Shown here in pieces: positions 1 to 9,911 of a DNA stretch of 57,705 nt. Under the pieces are notes generated by a model that did not search any database, had not been told where the DNA came from, and saw only the letters and a program-made list of their open reading frames with translations. The first letter of the stretch is position 1, and every line of letters begins with the position of its first letter. Position numbers and translations under genes: made by a program. This DNA comes from a virus, in IMG/VR virus record IMGVR_UViG_3300042320_001544, positions 1-57,705 of that record. One strand, written 5' to 3'.

Positions 1-127
1 GGCTACCTGCCTACGCCATTGACCATAACCTGTGAACTCGCGATCCAGCGGCGGCGGGCCTTCCTCAGCGGTGAGGCTTGTCCAGTCTTTATCAAGGACG
101 GTTTCCCCCATGATGGGTTGGGCTTCG
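1..127. repeat. Terminal direct repeat, left copy
   Basis: These 127 bases are identical to 57579-57705. The length equals a common maximum assembly k-mer, and the giant reading frame stays intact when the copies are merged. It is best read as a circular-contig overlap rather than a biological terminal repeat. Confidence 0.95.
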
Positions 128-3100
128 TCAACCATCTGGACCGGCTCAAACTGCTCACTGGCCTTCTTCGTGAAATCCCCGCCGGCGAGCCAGGCTTTGA
201 GGTCGTCGAGGCTGGTTTCGAACACGGGGCCGACTTTCCAACCGGGGGTGAAGCTGGATTCATAGCCGGCGCGGGCTTCGTCGAGGGTTTCAAACCCGAG
301 CATGATCTTGTGCTCATCGAAATGGCCATTGCCTTGCTTCACCTGATCGACCACAAAAACGGTCTGGCTTTCGGGCTTGGGTCCAATGAACACGTCCACG
401 TTGTCGCCGTCTTTGCCCGTGGTGCGCTTGAGATAGCCATAGTGATGCGGCAGCGTGACACTCCAGGCTTTGCCGTCGCGATCCGTTCCGCTGCGCTCAC
501 TGCCGGCGGGGTTTTCAATCGAGATGTCCAGCCCATGCAGGCGCAGGTGCCCCTTTTGGTAGTTCCCTGCCTTTTTCTGGGCTTCAGTGGGCTCGGTGTT
601 AACCACCGATGCCGCGGCGCGCACGGCCTCTTGAGTAAGCACGGTATTGACCTGTGCGGCTTGCTCCCGTTCCGCATCCGCAGCCAATGCGGAAACGAGG
701 GCTGTTGAGGTCGGCGAATTGTAAACCTGCTCCCAATCTACGCGGCCGGCGGCCTCGACGGCTTCCTGATTAACGACGCCAATGGCATTCCACAGGGCTT
801 GCGAAAAAGGCCGCGCCGCCCCGTTGGGCATCATTGTATCCAAAAACGTGGCTAGCATTGCAGGGGTATTGACTCCCTCGGCGTCCATTTTTGCAGCCAA
901 CTCAACGAATCCGGCCAGTTTTGCCGGAGGCAAACGACGCCGGCCAAACACTTCTGAGGCCACCGCTTCCGGTGCGTTCAAAGCCAAGGTCTTTTTCGCC
1001 GCGGCTGGCGCAGCCACCCGGCGATACCCCAGCACCCGTTCCTTCGAAAATAAGGTGACTGCCACCTCGTCGTTCACATTCCCATTTAAAACGGCGATGT
1101 GGGTGTCGGTTTCATCCAAATACAAACCGACATGCCCGCCCCATCCGGTTTTGCCGCCGGTCGCAGGGTTGTTGTTCCACATCACGACCACATCCCCGAA
1201 TCGGGGGTTCTGCGTGGGCTTGCCAACGGACAGAAATTGTCGGGCGGATAGAACTCGGGTCGGTGAACCCGTGCGGTTGAGCGCGAAGGATACGCTTGCC
1301 GCACACCAGGGGAAGGTGTCGGCACTTTGCACGACGCCCATGCTACGCAGCATGGCAGCCACTTTCGGGCTGTTGCTTTCATGCTCGCCCAGCAACGCGG
1401 CCAGCGCGGTGGTCGGGGCGCTGTCACCCCTGCCCAATAGCCATTTGGCCAAAGATTTGGGGGCGTTGACGTATTGATCCGGTCCCTTTAACCGAGTCGA
1501 GAGTTGTCTAAATTGAAATTCCCGTGTGCCTTTGAACGAGATTTGGGTGACATCGATCTCGGGGCGATTTAAATTTAACGACGATTCCCCATCGAATGCC
1601 GGAACCATGACGGCCGGCATTTCCTGTGAGACGGTGTCAATTTTCGACTCGGGCAGCTCGACGCCGGTCACCCATGGAGCCATGGTGCCAAACGTCGCGG
1701 GGCGGGCTTGCAAAACAGTGGCTGCTACCGTCGCGGGATCAATCGACGCAAGGGAGGCCGGAGACGAACCCACCGGCATCAACGCCGTGGCCAACCCCAC
1801 CAACAGGGTGGCTGCGTTCTTCCAGATTTTCGCGGCAAACCTCACCAAATGAGGCAGCGTGCGCTCGAGCCATTGCATGAACTCAGGGCGCGATTGAGAC
1901 GCGGCTACAGCCACCGCGTTGGCGACCGATTGAGGAGCGGACGCTTGGATCGCGGCCATGTCCGCATTGTCCGGCAATGCCTGAAGCGCCGAAACTTCGT
2001 TTTCAAATCCGCCGAGATCGATCAAATCCGCAAACTGAGCCGCAAACGCGGCCCGGAGTTCGGCGGAGAAAGTGGGCTCAGGCGCTGCGGCGGTCGGCGC
2101 TGCGGTGGCAGTCGGTGCTGAGGCCGGTGAAGTTGGCGCGGGTGCGACTTCTGACGGGCGCGCAATGTCTCCATTGGCCCGCAATTCCGCGTGCAAGCCC
2201 GTGGGCTCCACATAATACAGGCGACCACTGTTGGACTGCGCGCGCCGGCGCTTGAGGGTGTCAACGGCCGAATCAATTTTCCAACCTGCGATGCCAAGGG
2301 GCTTCAACGCGGCTTTGACCTTGGTCAGGAAACGGCGCTCCTCCGCTGCGGTTTGGGTGCCCTTAAACGGGTATGCTGATTTGATGGCGTCAAAAACGAC
2401 AGACGAGTCCGGCGCGGCTGCTGGCGGAGGTGATTCCGCCGGCAGTCCGGCTTTCTCCCGTGCCTTGGCTTTGACCTTTTTGACTTTCTGGGCTTGGGGT
2501 GTCTCAGCAGGGGGTGCCATTGCGTCTGCCTGCGCTGCCGTTCTCTCCCAGCTCGGCATGAGACGGGCCTCGATCTTAGCCAAGAGCGCCTCGAACCGTG
2601 GCAGAGCGCGATTGTACACGTCCTGCTGGCGCTCGGTGAGATCATCTGGGTCCATGGCCTCCAGTTCATCCATCCGGGCGCGCACGGCGTCGCGCATGCC
2701 TTCGAGGGTGCGGGCTCTGGCAGGTAGCTCAATCAGCGTGTCTTGAAGCGGACCTTGAACCGGTCCTTCCACGAGCGTCGCGACGGGTAGCGGGGTGCGA
2801 ACCTGCGGGGTGCGTTGGTCAGGTGGCGCGACCGGTGGCACAAAGGCGACCACGGCACCGTCATCGCGGAACCAGTTTTCATCAGGGTTGGGCTCGGTGT
2901 CGTAGCCCCAGCCCAGACTCTCGGCCATCTCCTGCACATCGGCCGGCAGCCAGATGCGCTCCATGTAGGGAATGGATGCCGGGAACTCATTGAGCGGGTC
3001 AGGAATACTGGCGCTGCCCACAATGCCAGCGTCCCAGGCGAGCCACTGACCAAACCGGCGTGCTTCCTCGGCCATGGCGCGCCGTGCTTCCCACGGGGCC

Positions 3101-6100
3101 TTGAACACATTCGCATCGGCGCTGAGCACCACACCGTTGTCGGTAATCGCATACCACTTGGGCACGTTGGGGTCTTGTCTGCGGGTGTATTCCCGCAGGG
3201 CGGCGATCCGCTGCCCGGTGTTCTTCATTTCTCGACCTACCGCGCTGGACGGATTCCGGTGTCCCGGCACCTGCACTCCGAGGCGTTGCAGGGCTTCGAC
3301 CGCGCGGGCCGTGTGCCAATCGATCACCGCTTTGAGCGCCGGATCGGTCGCGGTCAGGTTGCGCAGGCGATTAATCAACCGCTTGAACATATCGACCAGC
3401 TTTTGCTTTAGACCGGGGTCCGCCTGAGCGGCTTCGGTGATCTTCTGGCCAAAAAGGCGATCTTCAAACAGCATGCGCTGCGCTTCAAAGCCCATGGTCA
3501 CGGCTATTTCGTCGGACCACTCCGCCGGCTCTTCTTCCATGCGCCCATCGTCGATGGCGGCGGCGAAGTAGCTCTGGTAGGCATCCGACTGAAGATCCGC
3601 CGGCAGGCTTCCCCAGAAATCGCGCATTTCGTCTACGCTGAACTCACGCAACTGCATGGCATGAATCACCTCGTGACTGACGATCTGAGCGATGACATCA
3701 CCCTCCATGCGCAGGTTCTGAGCCACCCAACTGGACAGGTCCACTTTCAACACCACGCGGGTGTAACGGCCATCGGCGCCTGGGTCCATGCCCTCGGTCA
3801 GGATGCCAGAGCCGGGCAGGCCCTCGACGAGTTCAATGTCATCAAACGCCCCTTTGCGAGCCGACAGACTGCGCCGGAGCACCGCCAGTGCGGTTTGAGC
3901 CCGAGCCGTGGCGTTGGGGCGACCCGCAAACTGGGCCAGCGCCGCTTCGACGGCGGTGTCCCAAAGTTTCCGGGTTAGGGGCGGTGTGACCCGCCCCCCG
4001 CTGGCCGGCGGGACGGTTTCGGGGGCAGGCTGCCCGCTTTGGCTTGGGCTTCCAGCGTTGTTGCGTGGGGTCGGTTCGGGGGTGTCGGGTTGCTCATTGG
4101 GTGTTATCTCAGGTTCTGGATTGTTTGCAGGAGTCGGTTTTGCGCGCTGGGTGCCAGTCGTTTGAGTAGTTGGGCGGCTTCCCCCTGCTCGAGACTGCTG
4201 ATCTCGGCCTCCGCTAGCGGGCACGGGTGCATTGGGCGCGGGGTCCGTTGCAGGGCCCGCCTCAGCGTCTCCGCCTGTTGCGGTTTCAGCAGTGCGGCCA
4301 GCTCCAGGTTCGGCAGTTGGTTGAGATCCGTCAGAATCACGGCGGTTGAGCGGGGTAGTGTTTTCAAGTTCACGAGCTTTTTGGAATCCGGCTTTGAGCG
4401 TTCCTTTTTTGGCGGCGACCACGATGACGGCATCGGCGATCCCGGAGAGAATGAGCACGGGATTAGCGGACAAAACGCCGCCCACCATTTTGAACAGGAT
4501 GCCCACGGCAGCCCATCCGGTGGCGATCTCTTGGCCGTTCTTGGCTCGCTTGTAGAGCCGATAGGTTCCCACGAGGGCAAGACCACTGCTGAGCGCTTCA
4601 CCAATGTTTAGCGACATCCATTCGGTGGCGGCTTTGTCACTGACCACGCCGGCATGGACCAGCCATTGCACACCGGGCAGGGGAATGCCGCTCTTGGTCA
4701 GGCTGTCTTTGAGGAGTTGTCCGGCATACTCAGGCAAAACCCCCACCCCGAACTTGTCAATGACTGCGCCGACACTGGCCAGCGGATCGTGGCCGAACCA
4801 CACCCGGTGAAACCACGGCGCGGACATGTTGGCCTCGATGACCTCCGCCATGCCGGAGTTTTGCACCTTGTCGATCCACTGACCCACTTCAGAGCCGGGA
4901 AAGGCTTTGTCGATGATTTGGGTGCCAAACGAATGAAATTTCCCGTAGCGATCCGTAAACCCGAACGGCAGACCGGTATCGACGATCTTGTATCCAAAAG
5001 CCGTAGCCAGCTCCCTCAGCATTCGCGCAAAGGGTTGAATTTGCTCGCGCGCACGGGCCGCCTGCTCAGGCACCTCGGCTTCCGTTTCGGGCGGTGCCGT
5101 TGGCTCCATGGGCTCGGGCGCGGGTTGCGCCGGCGTCGGGGCTTTAGAGGTCGGTGTGGCCGGCTGTTGGTTCACGGCCGGCTGCCCAATGTCTCCCACC
5201 GTGGCCGTGGCTCCACCCTTCAGCATGGCGCGCACCTGCGGTTTCTTCATCGCCATTTCGGCGGCCTGCTCAGGCGTGGAGGCTTGAACGGGAATGTTCA
5301 TGGTCCGAACACCTCCCGTTTTCGAGGTGATCGTGATCGGCACCATGAACCACTGCGGCGCGGGCGTTTCGGCGGGTTTCTCGCGTTTACGAATAATTGA
5401 CGCGGGTTTGATTTGGACTTTGTTGCCGTTTACATCTTTGACCTCTTGGTGAACAAGTATTGCCGCAATATCAATAGGCTCTCCATAGCCCTCGACAAAA
5501 GCCTTTCCATTCGGAAGAACACCTTCAATTGTGAACTCTTCCCCTCCATCCTCAATAACCTTGTCCCCCCTTTTTAGCGTTGCTGCAATTCTGACTGCGG
5601 CGGCGCGCCGGTTGGCAATTGCTTGATCCCGTTCTTGGCCTGGGGTCGTTCTATCATAAATAGACCTGACCGGTTCCGCGACAATATTCTCGTCAGAAAG
5701 TGTTTCAGCTTGCTGGGGGTCAGACATTGTTTGTCCTACGCCCTTGGCAGGTGACGGCGTCGGCTCCACGGGCTCGACGGGCTCGACGGGCTGTTGCGTT
5801 TCCGCAGGTGCCACCTGCTGGGGGTCGGACATCGTTTGTCCTACCCCCACGGCGGGCTCAGGCGTCAGATTTTCATTAACGGAATCATTGACCTCACGGT
5901 TATTGCGCGCTTCAAGAGGTCGCAATTCTTGCAGTTCACTCGGGGTTGCCACCCCTTTCGCCCGCTTGTCCAAAAGTTCCGTGTATCGGGTCCGCTCTTG
6001 GTCATTTAAAAGGTCTGCATCGCCGCTTGGTGCACTGCTTGGTGCACTAGTTGGTGAGGGCACCGTCTGACTTTGCTCATCGGGCGGAAAGATCATCGCT

Positions 6101-9100
6101 CCCGTTCTGGGCATGGCTTCATTGAGCGCCGCCAGTCCGGCTTCGGTGATGACGTAAGTGCCATCCGCTTGGCGCTTGGCCAGCGGAATGCCGGGCATGG
6201 GCTCCACGGGCGCATCCTTTAAGGGCTGGCCTTTGGCATCCACCCTTACGGGCGGCGGGGCCACAGGACCGGGCTCGACGCCGGCCACGGCACGTTCCAA
6301 GGCTTCGGCTTCGGCCTCGGTCAGCGGCATTCCCCTCACGGCGCGCACAGCGGCATTGGCAAACTCACGCAGCGCTGGATCGGCGATGCCGTTGACCTCC
6401 TGCATGATGTTCTTTGCTTCTTTAACGGCGGCTTGTTGCTTCTGGGTGGCGGCCGTCAGCACTTGGACGGCGGCTTGCGCCTTTTGGGTGGCAGCTTGAA
6501 CTTGGGCGAGGGCCGCCGGTGAGGCCGGGCTCTTGGCGATCTGCGCGACCACGGCTTTACTCTGAGCAATGGTTTCCAGTGCGGTCTTGACCTCTTCCGC
6601 CGTTGCTTTGGTGGTCGGCGGCAGGTAGGCGCGAGCTTGTTTCCAGTCCGCTGCCGTCATCGGATCGGTTGGATTGTCCTTGTTCCAATTCGCCACAAAT
6701 CCGCGCACGGCGGCATTATCTTTCGCGTAGGCGGCTCCTTTGGCCACGGCATCGGCTCCCATGCCCACGGTGGCCATCACGGGGCCCATGCCCAAAGCCC
6801 CTAAACCTTCCTGCACAAAACCATCGAGCACGTCGCCCACCGTGGCACCGGTGCCCATGGAGGTGATCGCTCCTTCCATGCCCTCACTGACAAACGACAC
6901 GCCGGCAGTTTTTAAACCTTGCACAGCGGTGTTCCGCAGCGTGGAGCCTTTGACCATGCCCACTGTCGAAAACCAGTCGCCCAGTTGCTCGGCCTTGAGC
7001 GTCGCCCGGTTGGCCCACGTCAGCGCCTTCCCGCTGGCAATAGCCTTCTGGGTGGCGGTCTTGGCTCCCATCAGCGCTTTGCTGGCAACCGCTTGAGCCC
7101 CGGCGCTGAGCGCTTCCACGGCCTGCTCTTGGACGGGTGCCACTTGCGCACCCACAAACCCCATCTGCAACCGTCCAAAGTTTTCTGTGTCGGTCAGGGT
7201 GCCGTTGGCGCTTGCGTAGGCTGCGGCCGCTTCTTCAAGGTAACGTGCGCGCGGGGTGCTGGTCAGTGCGTGGCGCAGGGCATCTTTGTACACAGGGTTT
7301 CGGGTGGCCTGATACGCATTGAGCGCCTGCGCCGCCGGGCTCTCAGGGTTGTCGATGTCGAAATAATCCGCTGCATCGGGATCGGTTCCTGTCAGCGCCA
7401 AAGCTGTTTTTTGGATGTCGGCGCGCAGGCGCACACGCTGGTCAGGGGTCAATTGTTCATCGCCGGCCAGTTTCGTGAGTTCATCGAGACTCTTGGTCAG
7501 CTTCTTGCCCTCAACCCCACTCCAGAGGGCCGTGACATCAAGCGTGGCGCGATCACGAATGAAATTCAGCATGCCCTTGGCGCTTTCGCCGGTCTGCCCG
7601 TGGATGAGATCAATTTCATCCCACGAGTACGACACTCCTCCCAGTTCCGCCGCGTCATCGACATTCAGGCCGCCGGCCGCTTGACCGATCAATGATACGA
7701 CGGTGGCCGGTGCCCGAATGGCCAGTGAATAAATTGCCCCGAGGGATGATCCGACACCGCTCTGCGCAGCGGAGTCCAATGTGTCAACAATGCGGCCGTA
7801 ATACCCCTTGGTATCTTTGGCTAGGGTATCGGCAAACGCGGCAAATTTGCCGGGGTCGAAGTCAATTCTTGAGGCATTCCGGCCGTGATATTCGGCGATG
7901 AACTTGGAAGCAGCCGCATCGATGGCGGCATTGTATTTCCGCAGGTTGCCCCCGAGGCTTTCTTCCGCGCGGATGGCCTTGGCTTCAAGGCTGTCGCCCT
8001 TGATGAACGCATTCCACGCTTGCCGCGGCTCACCGGGTCCGGGGGCCTCTCCGTAAAAAATGCGCTCCAACTGCCGGCCCTCCTGGGCGCTGATCTGTCC
8101 ACTCTGCCACAAGGCACGGGTGTTCAGGCGCGGCATGGGCTGAGAGGGGTCCGCCATCCACTTGGCGATCTGCTCGTTCATGCCGGGCTGCATCTCGACA
8201 AGGATCTCGCCGCGCTCAGCGTCGTTGGAGCTTTGCCAGCGAGTGATCACATCGCTCACCATTTCCGGCGACCACCGGCGCGCACGCCATTCGTCAGCAA
8301 TGGCCTTGTCGTCTCCGCTCCCTTTGAGCTTGGCGGTAAACTCAGGGGCCACGTCGGCATACTCCGGCACTCCATCATACGGATTGCCAGCCGCGAGCGA
8401 GGGCGACGGTGCCCCGCGCTTCATTTCCAGCGCTGGGATTCCATCGTCGTCCCGGTGCACGCGGGCCACGGTTTGGCCGTTGGCTTTGACTTCATCTTTG
8501 GTGATCTCGAACCCCTCGGGGGCAAACAGGTCCGCTTTGCCCACCTCGCGCGCGGTCTGGCGTGCCATTTGGCCAGCCAGATCACGAGCCGGCAACGCGG
8601 CCGGAATAGGAAACAAGGACGAATCCCGCTCAGCTTGGTCAGCCCGGTCGATCCTCACCTTTTGCAGGTTGGGCATTAGTGAATCCGCCTCAGCGAGGGC
8701 ATCCAACGCCGTGCTGCCGTTGGGCATTAGCTTCATGCCTGGCATGAGCAGAGGTGCACCGCCATCGCTGATGGGCCGAAACCCTTCATTGCCGGGCTTC
8801 GGCTCCACGGGCTGAGGGATCGCTTCACGCCGGCCAGTGTTGGTCATGAGTTTGAGGCGATCCTCTTCCGCCCCAATGGCTTGATTGGCTGCGCTGCGGC
8901 CTTGGGACCGCCACTCCTCTTCGCGCAATGCGGCTCGATGTGCCTCGGCGTCCAGCTCTGCGGCTCGCTTTTCTTTGGCAGCCAGCGTGGCCTCGATCTC
9001 CTTCTTTTGCGCTTCGAACACAGGCAACTGCTCAACATCGGTCATCTCATCGAGCGCTTTGTCCAAGCGTTGGATTTGCTGCTTGTCATAATCCAAATCA

Positions 9101-9768
9101 TTTTTCGCAAGGTTGTATTTCTCGCGCGCTTGTTTTGTCTGACTTGCAAACTGGGTGTCGGCGTCGGCGACCACTCGCTTGCTCGCACCCACGCCGACCC
9201 GTCCCACTTTGATCGCGCGGGTCATTTCGTCTTGCTCCGCTTTGGCACTGGCCTCAGCGGTGGTCTTGGCTGTCTTCTCAGCGGCTTTTTCTTCTTTGGC
9301 CTTGGCGGCGGCTTGGGCTTTCGGATCTTCGCCCAGGGTGCGCTCACCCACGCCGGTGATTTTTTGCACCAGTTTGCCGTTCTTGCTCGTGACGGGCGCA
9401 TCGTTCCACGCATTACGCAAGCCCGAGGGTGCTAAGGGGTCGATCTTGTAGGGCGTCCCGTCTTTTGGATCTCGGTAAAGGCTGGGACCGGTCTTAATGA
9501 CTCGATCTCCCCCACTGGCCGGCGTGATCGGGATCACCTGTCCCTGTGCGTTGGTGAAAAATTTCACCGGTTGACCGCCGGCGACCTCGGGGTTCTTCTC
9601 CGGCTTGTCCCCTTTGCGGGTGCTTTCTTTGGCTTTTGCAGTTTGGCGCTTTTCCTCGTAGGCGTCTTTCCGCTCGCGGCTTTCGCGCTTTTCTTTGTAG
9701 GCGTTGGCTCGCTCACGAGCCTCGATGGCGGCTTGACGAAAACGGGAGGGTTTGGCGGGATCACTCAT
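1..9768 (-). CDS. Giant polyvalent protein, N-terminal part (residues 1-3256 of about 7,619)
   Basis: The frame opens at the ATG at 9768-9766 (MSDPAKPSRFRQA) and has no stop down to base 1. On the circular genome it continues at 57578 and ends at 44487. In order I see: a charged N-terminus; a coiled coil around residues 200-300; long helical segments; Ala/Gln-rich and Pro-rich linkers; a hydrophobic stretch near 980-1010; a zincin motif HEVIH at 2032-2036; further Lys/Ala-rich linker; a TIGR02594/CHAP-like amidase domain with Cys2822, His2879 and Asn2895; and an inorganic-pyrophosphatase-like domain near 3060-3180. This architecture fits the phage 'polyvalent protein' class, thought to be packaged and ejected with the genome, or the internal virion proteins of podoviruses. 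The start codon overlaps the stop of the preceding 48-aa gene (ATGA), suggesting coupled translation. Function as a whole is inferred. Confidence 0.9.
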   Translation of the reverse strand, partial: MSDPAKPSRFRQAAIEARERANAYKEKRESRERKDAYEEKRQTAKAKESTRKGDKPEKNPEVAGGQPVKFFTNAQGQVIPITPASGGDRVIKTGPSLYRDPKDGTPYKIDPLAPSGLRNAWNDAPVTSKNGKLVQKITGVGERTLGEDPKAQAAAKAKEEKAAEKTAKTTAEASAKAEQDEMTRAIKVGRVGVGASKRVVADADTQFASQTKQAREKYNLAKNDLDYDKQQIQRLDKALDEMTDVEQLPVFEAQKKEIEATLAAKEKRAAELDAEAHRAALREEEWRSQGRSAANQAIGAEEDRLKLMTNTGRREAIPQPVEPKPGNEGFRPISDGGAPLLMPGMKLMPNGSTALDALAEADSLMPNLQKVRIDRADQAERDSSLFPIPAALPARDLAGQMARQTAREVGKADLFAPEGFEITKDEVKANGQTVARVHRDDDGIPALEMKRGAPSPSLAAGNPYDGVPEYADVAPEFTAKLKGSGDDKAIADEWRARRWSPEMVSDVITRWQSSNDAERGEILVEMQPGMNEQIAKWMADPSQPMPRLNTRALWQSGQISAQEGRQLERIFYGEAPGPGEPRQAWNAFIKGDSLEAKAIRAEESLGGNLRKYNAAIDAAASKFIAEYHGRNASRIDFDPGKFAAFADTLAKDTKGYYGRIVDTLDSAAQSGVGSSLGAIYSLAIRAPATVVSLIGQAAGGLNVDDAAELGGVSYSWDEIDLIHGQTGESAKGMLNFIRDRATLDVTALWSGVEGKKLTKSLDELTKLAGDEQLTPDQRVRLRADIQKTALALTGTDPDAADYFDIDNPESPAAQALNAYQATRNPVYKDALRHALTSTPRARYLEEAAAAYASANGTLTDTENFGRLQMGFVGAQVAPVQEQAVEALSAGAQAVASKALMGAKTATQKAIASGKALTWANRATLKAEQLGDWFSTVGMVKGSTLRNTAVQGLKTAGVSFVSEGMEGAITSMGTGATVGDVLDGFVQEGLGALGMGPVMATVGMGADAVAKGAAYAKDNAAVRGFVANWNKDNPTDPMTAADWKQARAYLPPTTKATAEEVKTALETIAQSKAVVAQIAKSPASPAALAQVQAATQKAQAAVQVLTAATQKQQAAVKEAKNIMQEVNGIADPALREFANAAVRAVRGMPLTEAEAEALERAVAGVEPGPVAPPPVRVDAKGQPLKDAPVEPMPGIPLAKRQADGTYVITEAGLAALNEAMPRTGAMIFPPDEQSQTVPSPTSAPSSAPSGDADLLNDQERTRYTELLDKRAKGVATPSELQELRPLEARNNREVNDSVNENLTPEPAVGVGQTMSDPQQVAPAETQQPVEPVEPVEPTPSPAKGVGQTMSDPQQAETLSDENIVAEPVRSIYDRTTPGQERDQAIANRRAAAVRIAATLKRGDKVIEDGGEEFTIEGVLPNGKAFVEGYGEPIDIAAILVHQEVKDVNGNKVQIKPASIIRKREKPAETPAPQWFMVPITITSKTGGVRTMNIPVQASTPEQAAEMAMKKPQVRAMLKGGATATVGDIGQPAVNQQPATPTSKAPTPAQPAPEPMEPTAPPETEAEVPEQAARAREQIQPFARMLRELATAFGYKIVDTGLPFGFTDRYGKFHSFGTQIIDKAFPGSEVGQWIDKVQNSGMAEVIEANMSAPWFHRVWFGHDPLASVGAVIDKFGVGVLPEYAGQLLKDSLTKSGIPLPGVQWLVHAGVVSDKAATEWMSLNIGEALSSGLALVGTYRLYKRAKNGQEIATGWAAVGILFKMVGGVLSANPVLILSGIADAVIVVAAKKGTLKAGFQKARELENTTPLNRRDSDGSQPTAEPGAGRTAETATGGDAEAGPATDPAPNAPVPASGGRDQQSRAGGSRPTTQTTGTQRAKPTPANNPEPEITPNEQPDTPEPTPRNNAGSPSQSGQPAPETVPPASGGRVTPPLTRKLWDTAVEAALAQFAGRPNATARAQTALAVLRRSLSARKGAFDDIELVEGLPGSGILTEGMDPGADGRYTRVVLKVDLSSWVAQNLRMEGDVIAQIVSHEVIHAMQLREFSVDEMRDFWGSLPADLQSDAYQSYFAAAIDDGRMEEEPAEWSDEIAVTMGFEAQRMLFEDRLFGQKITEAAQADPGLKQKLVDMFKRLINRLRNLTATDPALKAVIDWHTARAVEALQRLGVQVPGHRNPSSAVGREMKNTGQRIAALREYTRRQDPNVPKWYAITDNGVVLSADANVFKAPWEARRAMAEEARRFGQWLAWDAGIVGSASIPDPLNEFPASIPYMERIWLPADVQEMAESLGWGYDTEPNPDENWFRDDGAVVAFVPPVAPPDQRTPQVRTPLPVATLVEGPVQGPLQDTLIELPARARTLEGMRDAVRARMDELEAMDPDDLTERQQDVYNRALPRFEALLAKIEARLMPSWERTAAQADAMAPPAETPQAQKVKKVKAKAREKAGLPAESPPPAAAPDSSVVFDAIKSAYPFKGTQTAAEERRFLTKVKAALKPLGIAGWKIDSAVDTLKRRRAQSNSGRLYYVEPTGLHAELRANGDIARPSEVAPAPTSPASAPTATAAPTAAAPEPTFSAELRAAFAAQFADLIDLGGFENEVSALQALPDNADMAAIQASAPQSVANAVAVAASQSRPEFMQWLERTLPHLVRFAAKIWKNAATLLVGLATALMPVGSSPASLASIDPATVAATVLQARPATFGTMAPWVTGVELPESKIDTVSQEMPAVMVPAFDGESSLNLNRPEIDVTQISFKGTREFQFRQLSTRLKGPDQYVNAPKSLAKWLLGRGDSAPTTALAALLGEHESNSPKVAAMLRSMGVVQSADTFPWCAASVSFALNRTGSPTRVLSARQFLSVGKPTQNPRFGDVVVMWNNNPATGGKTGWGGHVGLYLDETDTHIAVLNGNVNDEVAVTLFSKERVLGYRRVAAPAAAKKTLALNAPEAVASEVFGRRRLPPAKLAGFVELAAKMDAEGVNTPAMLATFLDTMMPNGAARPFSQALWNAIGVVNQEAVEAAGRVDWEQVYNSPTSTALVSALAADAEREQAAQVNTVLTQEAVRAAASVVNTEPTEAQKKAGNYQKGHLRLHGLDISIENPAGSERSGTDRDGKAWSVTLPHHYGYLKRTTGKDGDNVDVFIGPKPESQTVFVVDQVKQGNGHFDEHKIMLGFETLDEARAGYESSFTPGWKVGPVFETSLDDLKAWLAGGDFTKKASEQFEPVQMVDEAQPIMGETVLDKDWTSLTAEEGPPPLDREFTGYGQWRRQVA
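225..590 (-). other. Inorganic-pyrophosphatase-like domain within the giant protein
   Basis: Around residues 3060-3180 I read KKAGNYQKGH, GLDISIENPAGS, HHYGYLKRTTGKDGD, VDVFIGP and DEHKIMLGF. These match, from memory, the small InPase-type domain that recurs in phage and conjugative-element polyvalent proteins. The Asp/Glu/His/Lys-rich core suggests metal-dependent phosphate chemistry, but activity is not shown. It sits next to the amidase-like domain. Confidence 0.75.
1040..1330 (-). other. CHAP/NlpC-P60-like (TIGR02594-type) cell-wall hydrolase domain in the giant protein
   Basis: The stretch contains TFPWCAASV, then FGDVVVMW, GWGGHVGLYLDE and VLNGNVNDEV, ending in LGYRRV. The order Cys2822, His2879, Asn2895 matches the catalytic triad of the TIGR02594 branch of papain-like amidases. 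In a virion-associated protein such a domain would be expected to open peptidoglycan during DNA entry. A separate CHAP-like lysin is encoded at 36580-37101. Confidence 0.8.
3580..3720 (-). other. First zincin-type metallopeptidase motif in the giant protein
   Basis: Residues 2032-2036 read HEVIH, within VIAQIVSHEVIHAMQ, and are preceded by a beta-strand-like segment (TRVVLKVDLSSW). This is the HExxH signature of gluzincin/metzincin-type peptidases. A Glu-rich segment about 25 residues downstream could supply a third ligand. Self-processing or action on a host protein are both possible. Confidence 0.65.
5711..5848. repeat. 33-bp direct repeat pair and Glu-Pro-Val run inside the giant gene
   Basis: Bases 5711-5743 and 5816-5848 are near-identical, with three mismatches over 33 bp. 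In the protein they give two copies of GVGQTMSDPQQ. Between them a 9-bp unit repeats to give EPVEPVEP. This lies in a linker region and looks like local duplication. Confidence 0.8.
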
Positions 9769-9911
9769 GGCTTGGAGGGTTTGGGTCGGCGCTTGGCCGC
9801 ATGACGGAAACGGGCGGATTGAATGTTTGGAGCACCCTTACGGGCACCGCTCCACGCTTGGGCCTGCGGGTAGGGCCCCGTGCTAGCGGCGATGGCGGGT
9901 GCGGGGTTCAT
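9765..9911 (-). CDS. Small basic protein, 48 aa, coupled to the giant gene
   Basis: The ORF starts at ATG 9911. Its stop TGA (9767-9765) overlaps the giant gene's ATG in an ATGA, and its own ATG overlaps the stop of the 64-aa gene upstream. This double coupling is the main evidence that it is real. The product is Ala/Pro-rich at the N-terminus and strongly basic at the C-terminus (SARFRHAAKRRPKPSKP). The RFRHA block resembles RFRKA and RFRQA in the two flanking proteins. Function unknown; a virion-internal or DNA-binding peptide is possible. Confidence 0.6.
   Translation of the reverse strand: MNPAPAIAASTGPYPQAQAWSGARKGAPNIQSARFRHAAKRRPKPSKP

Noticed and set aside
1-127. Genuine short terminal repeat of a linear virion genome
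   Set aside because: Would cut the giant gene in two within a continuous frame; the length equals a common assembler k-mer. Not fully excluded without read mapping.
19-708. Plus-strand frame of 229 codons at the window start
   Set aside because: Lies opposite the pyrophosphatase-like part of the giant protein and has no features of its own.
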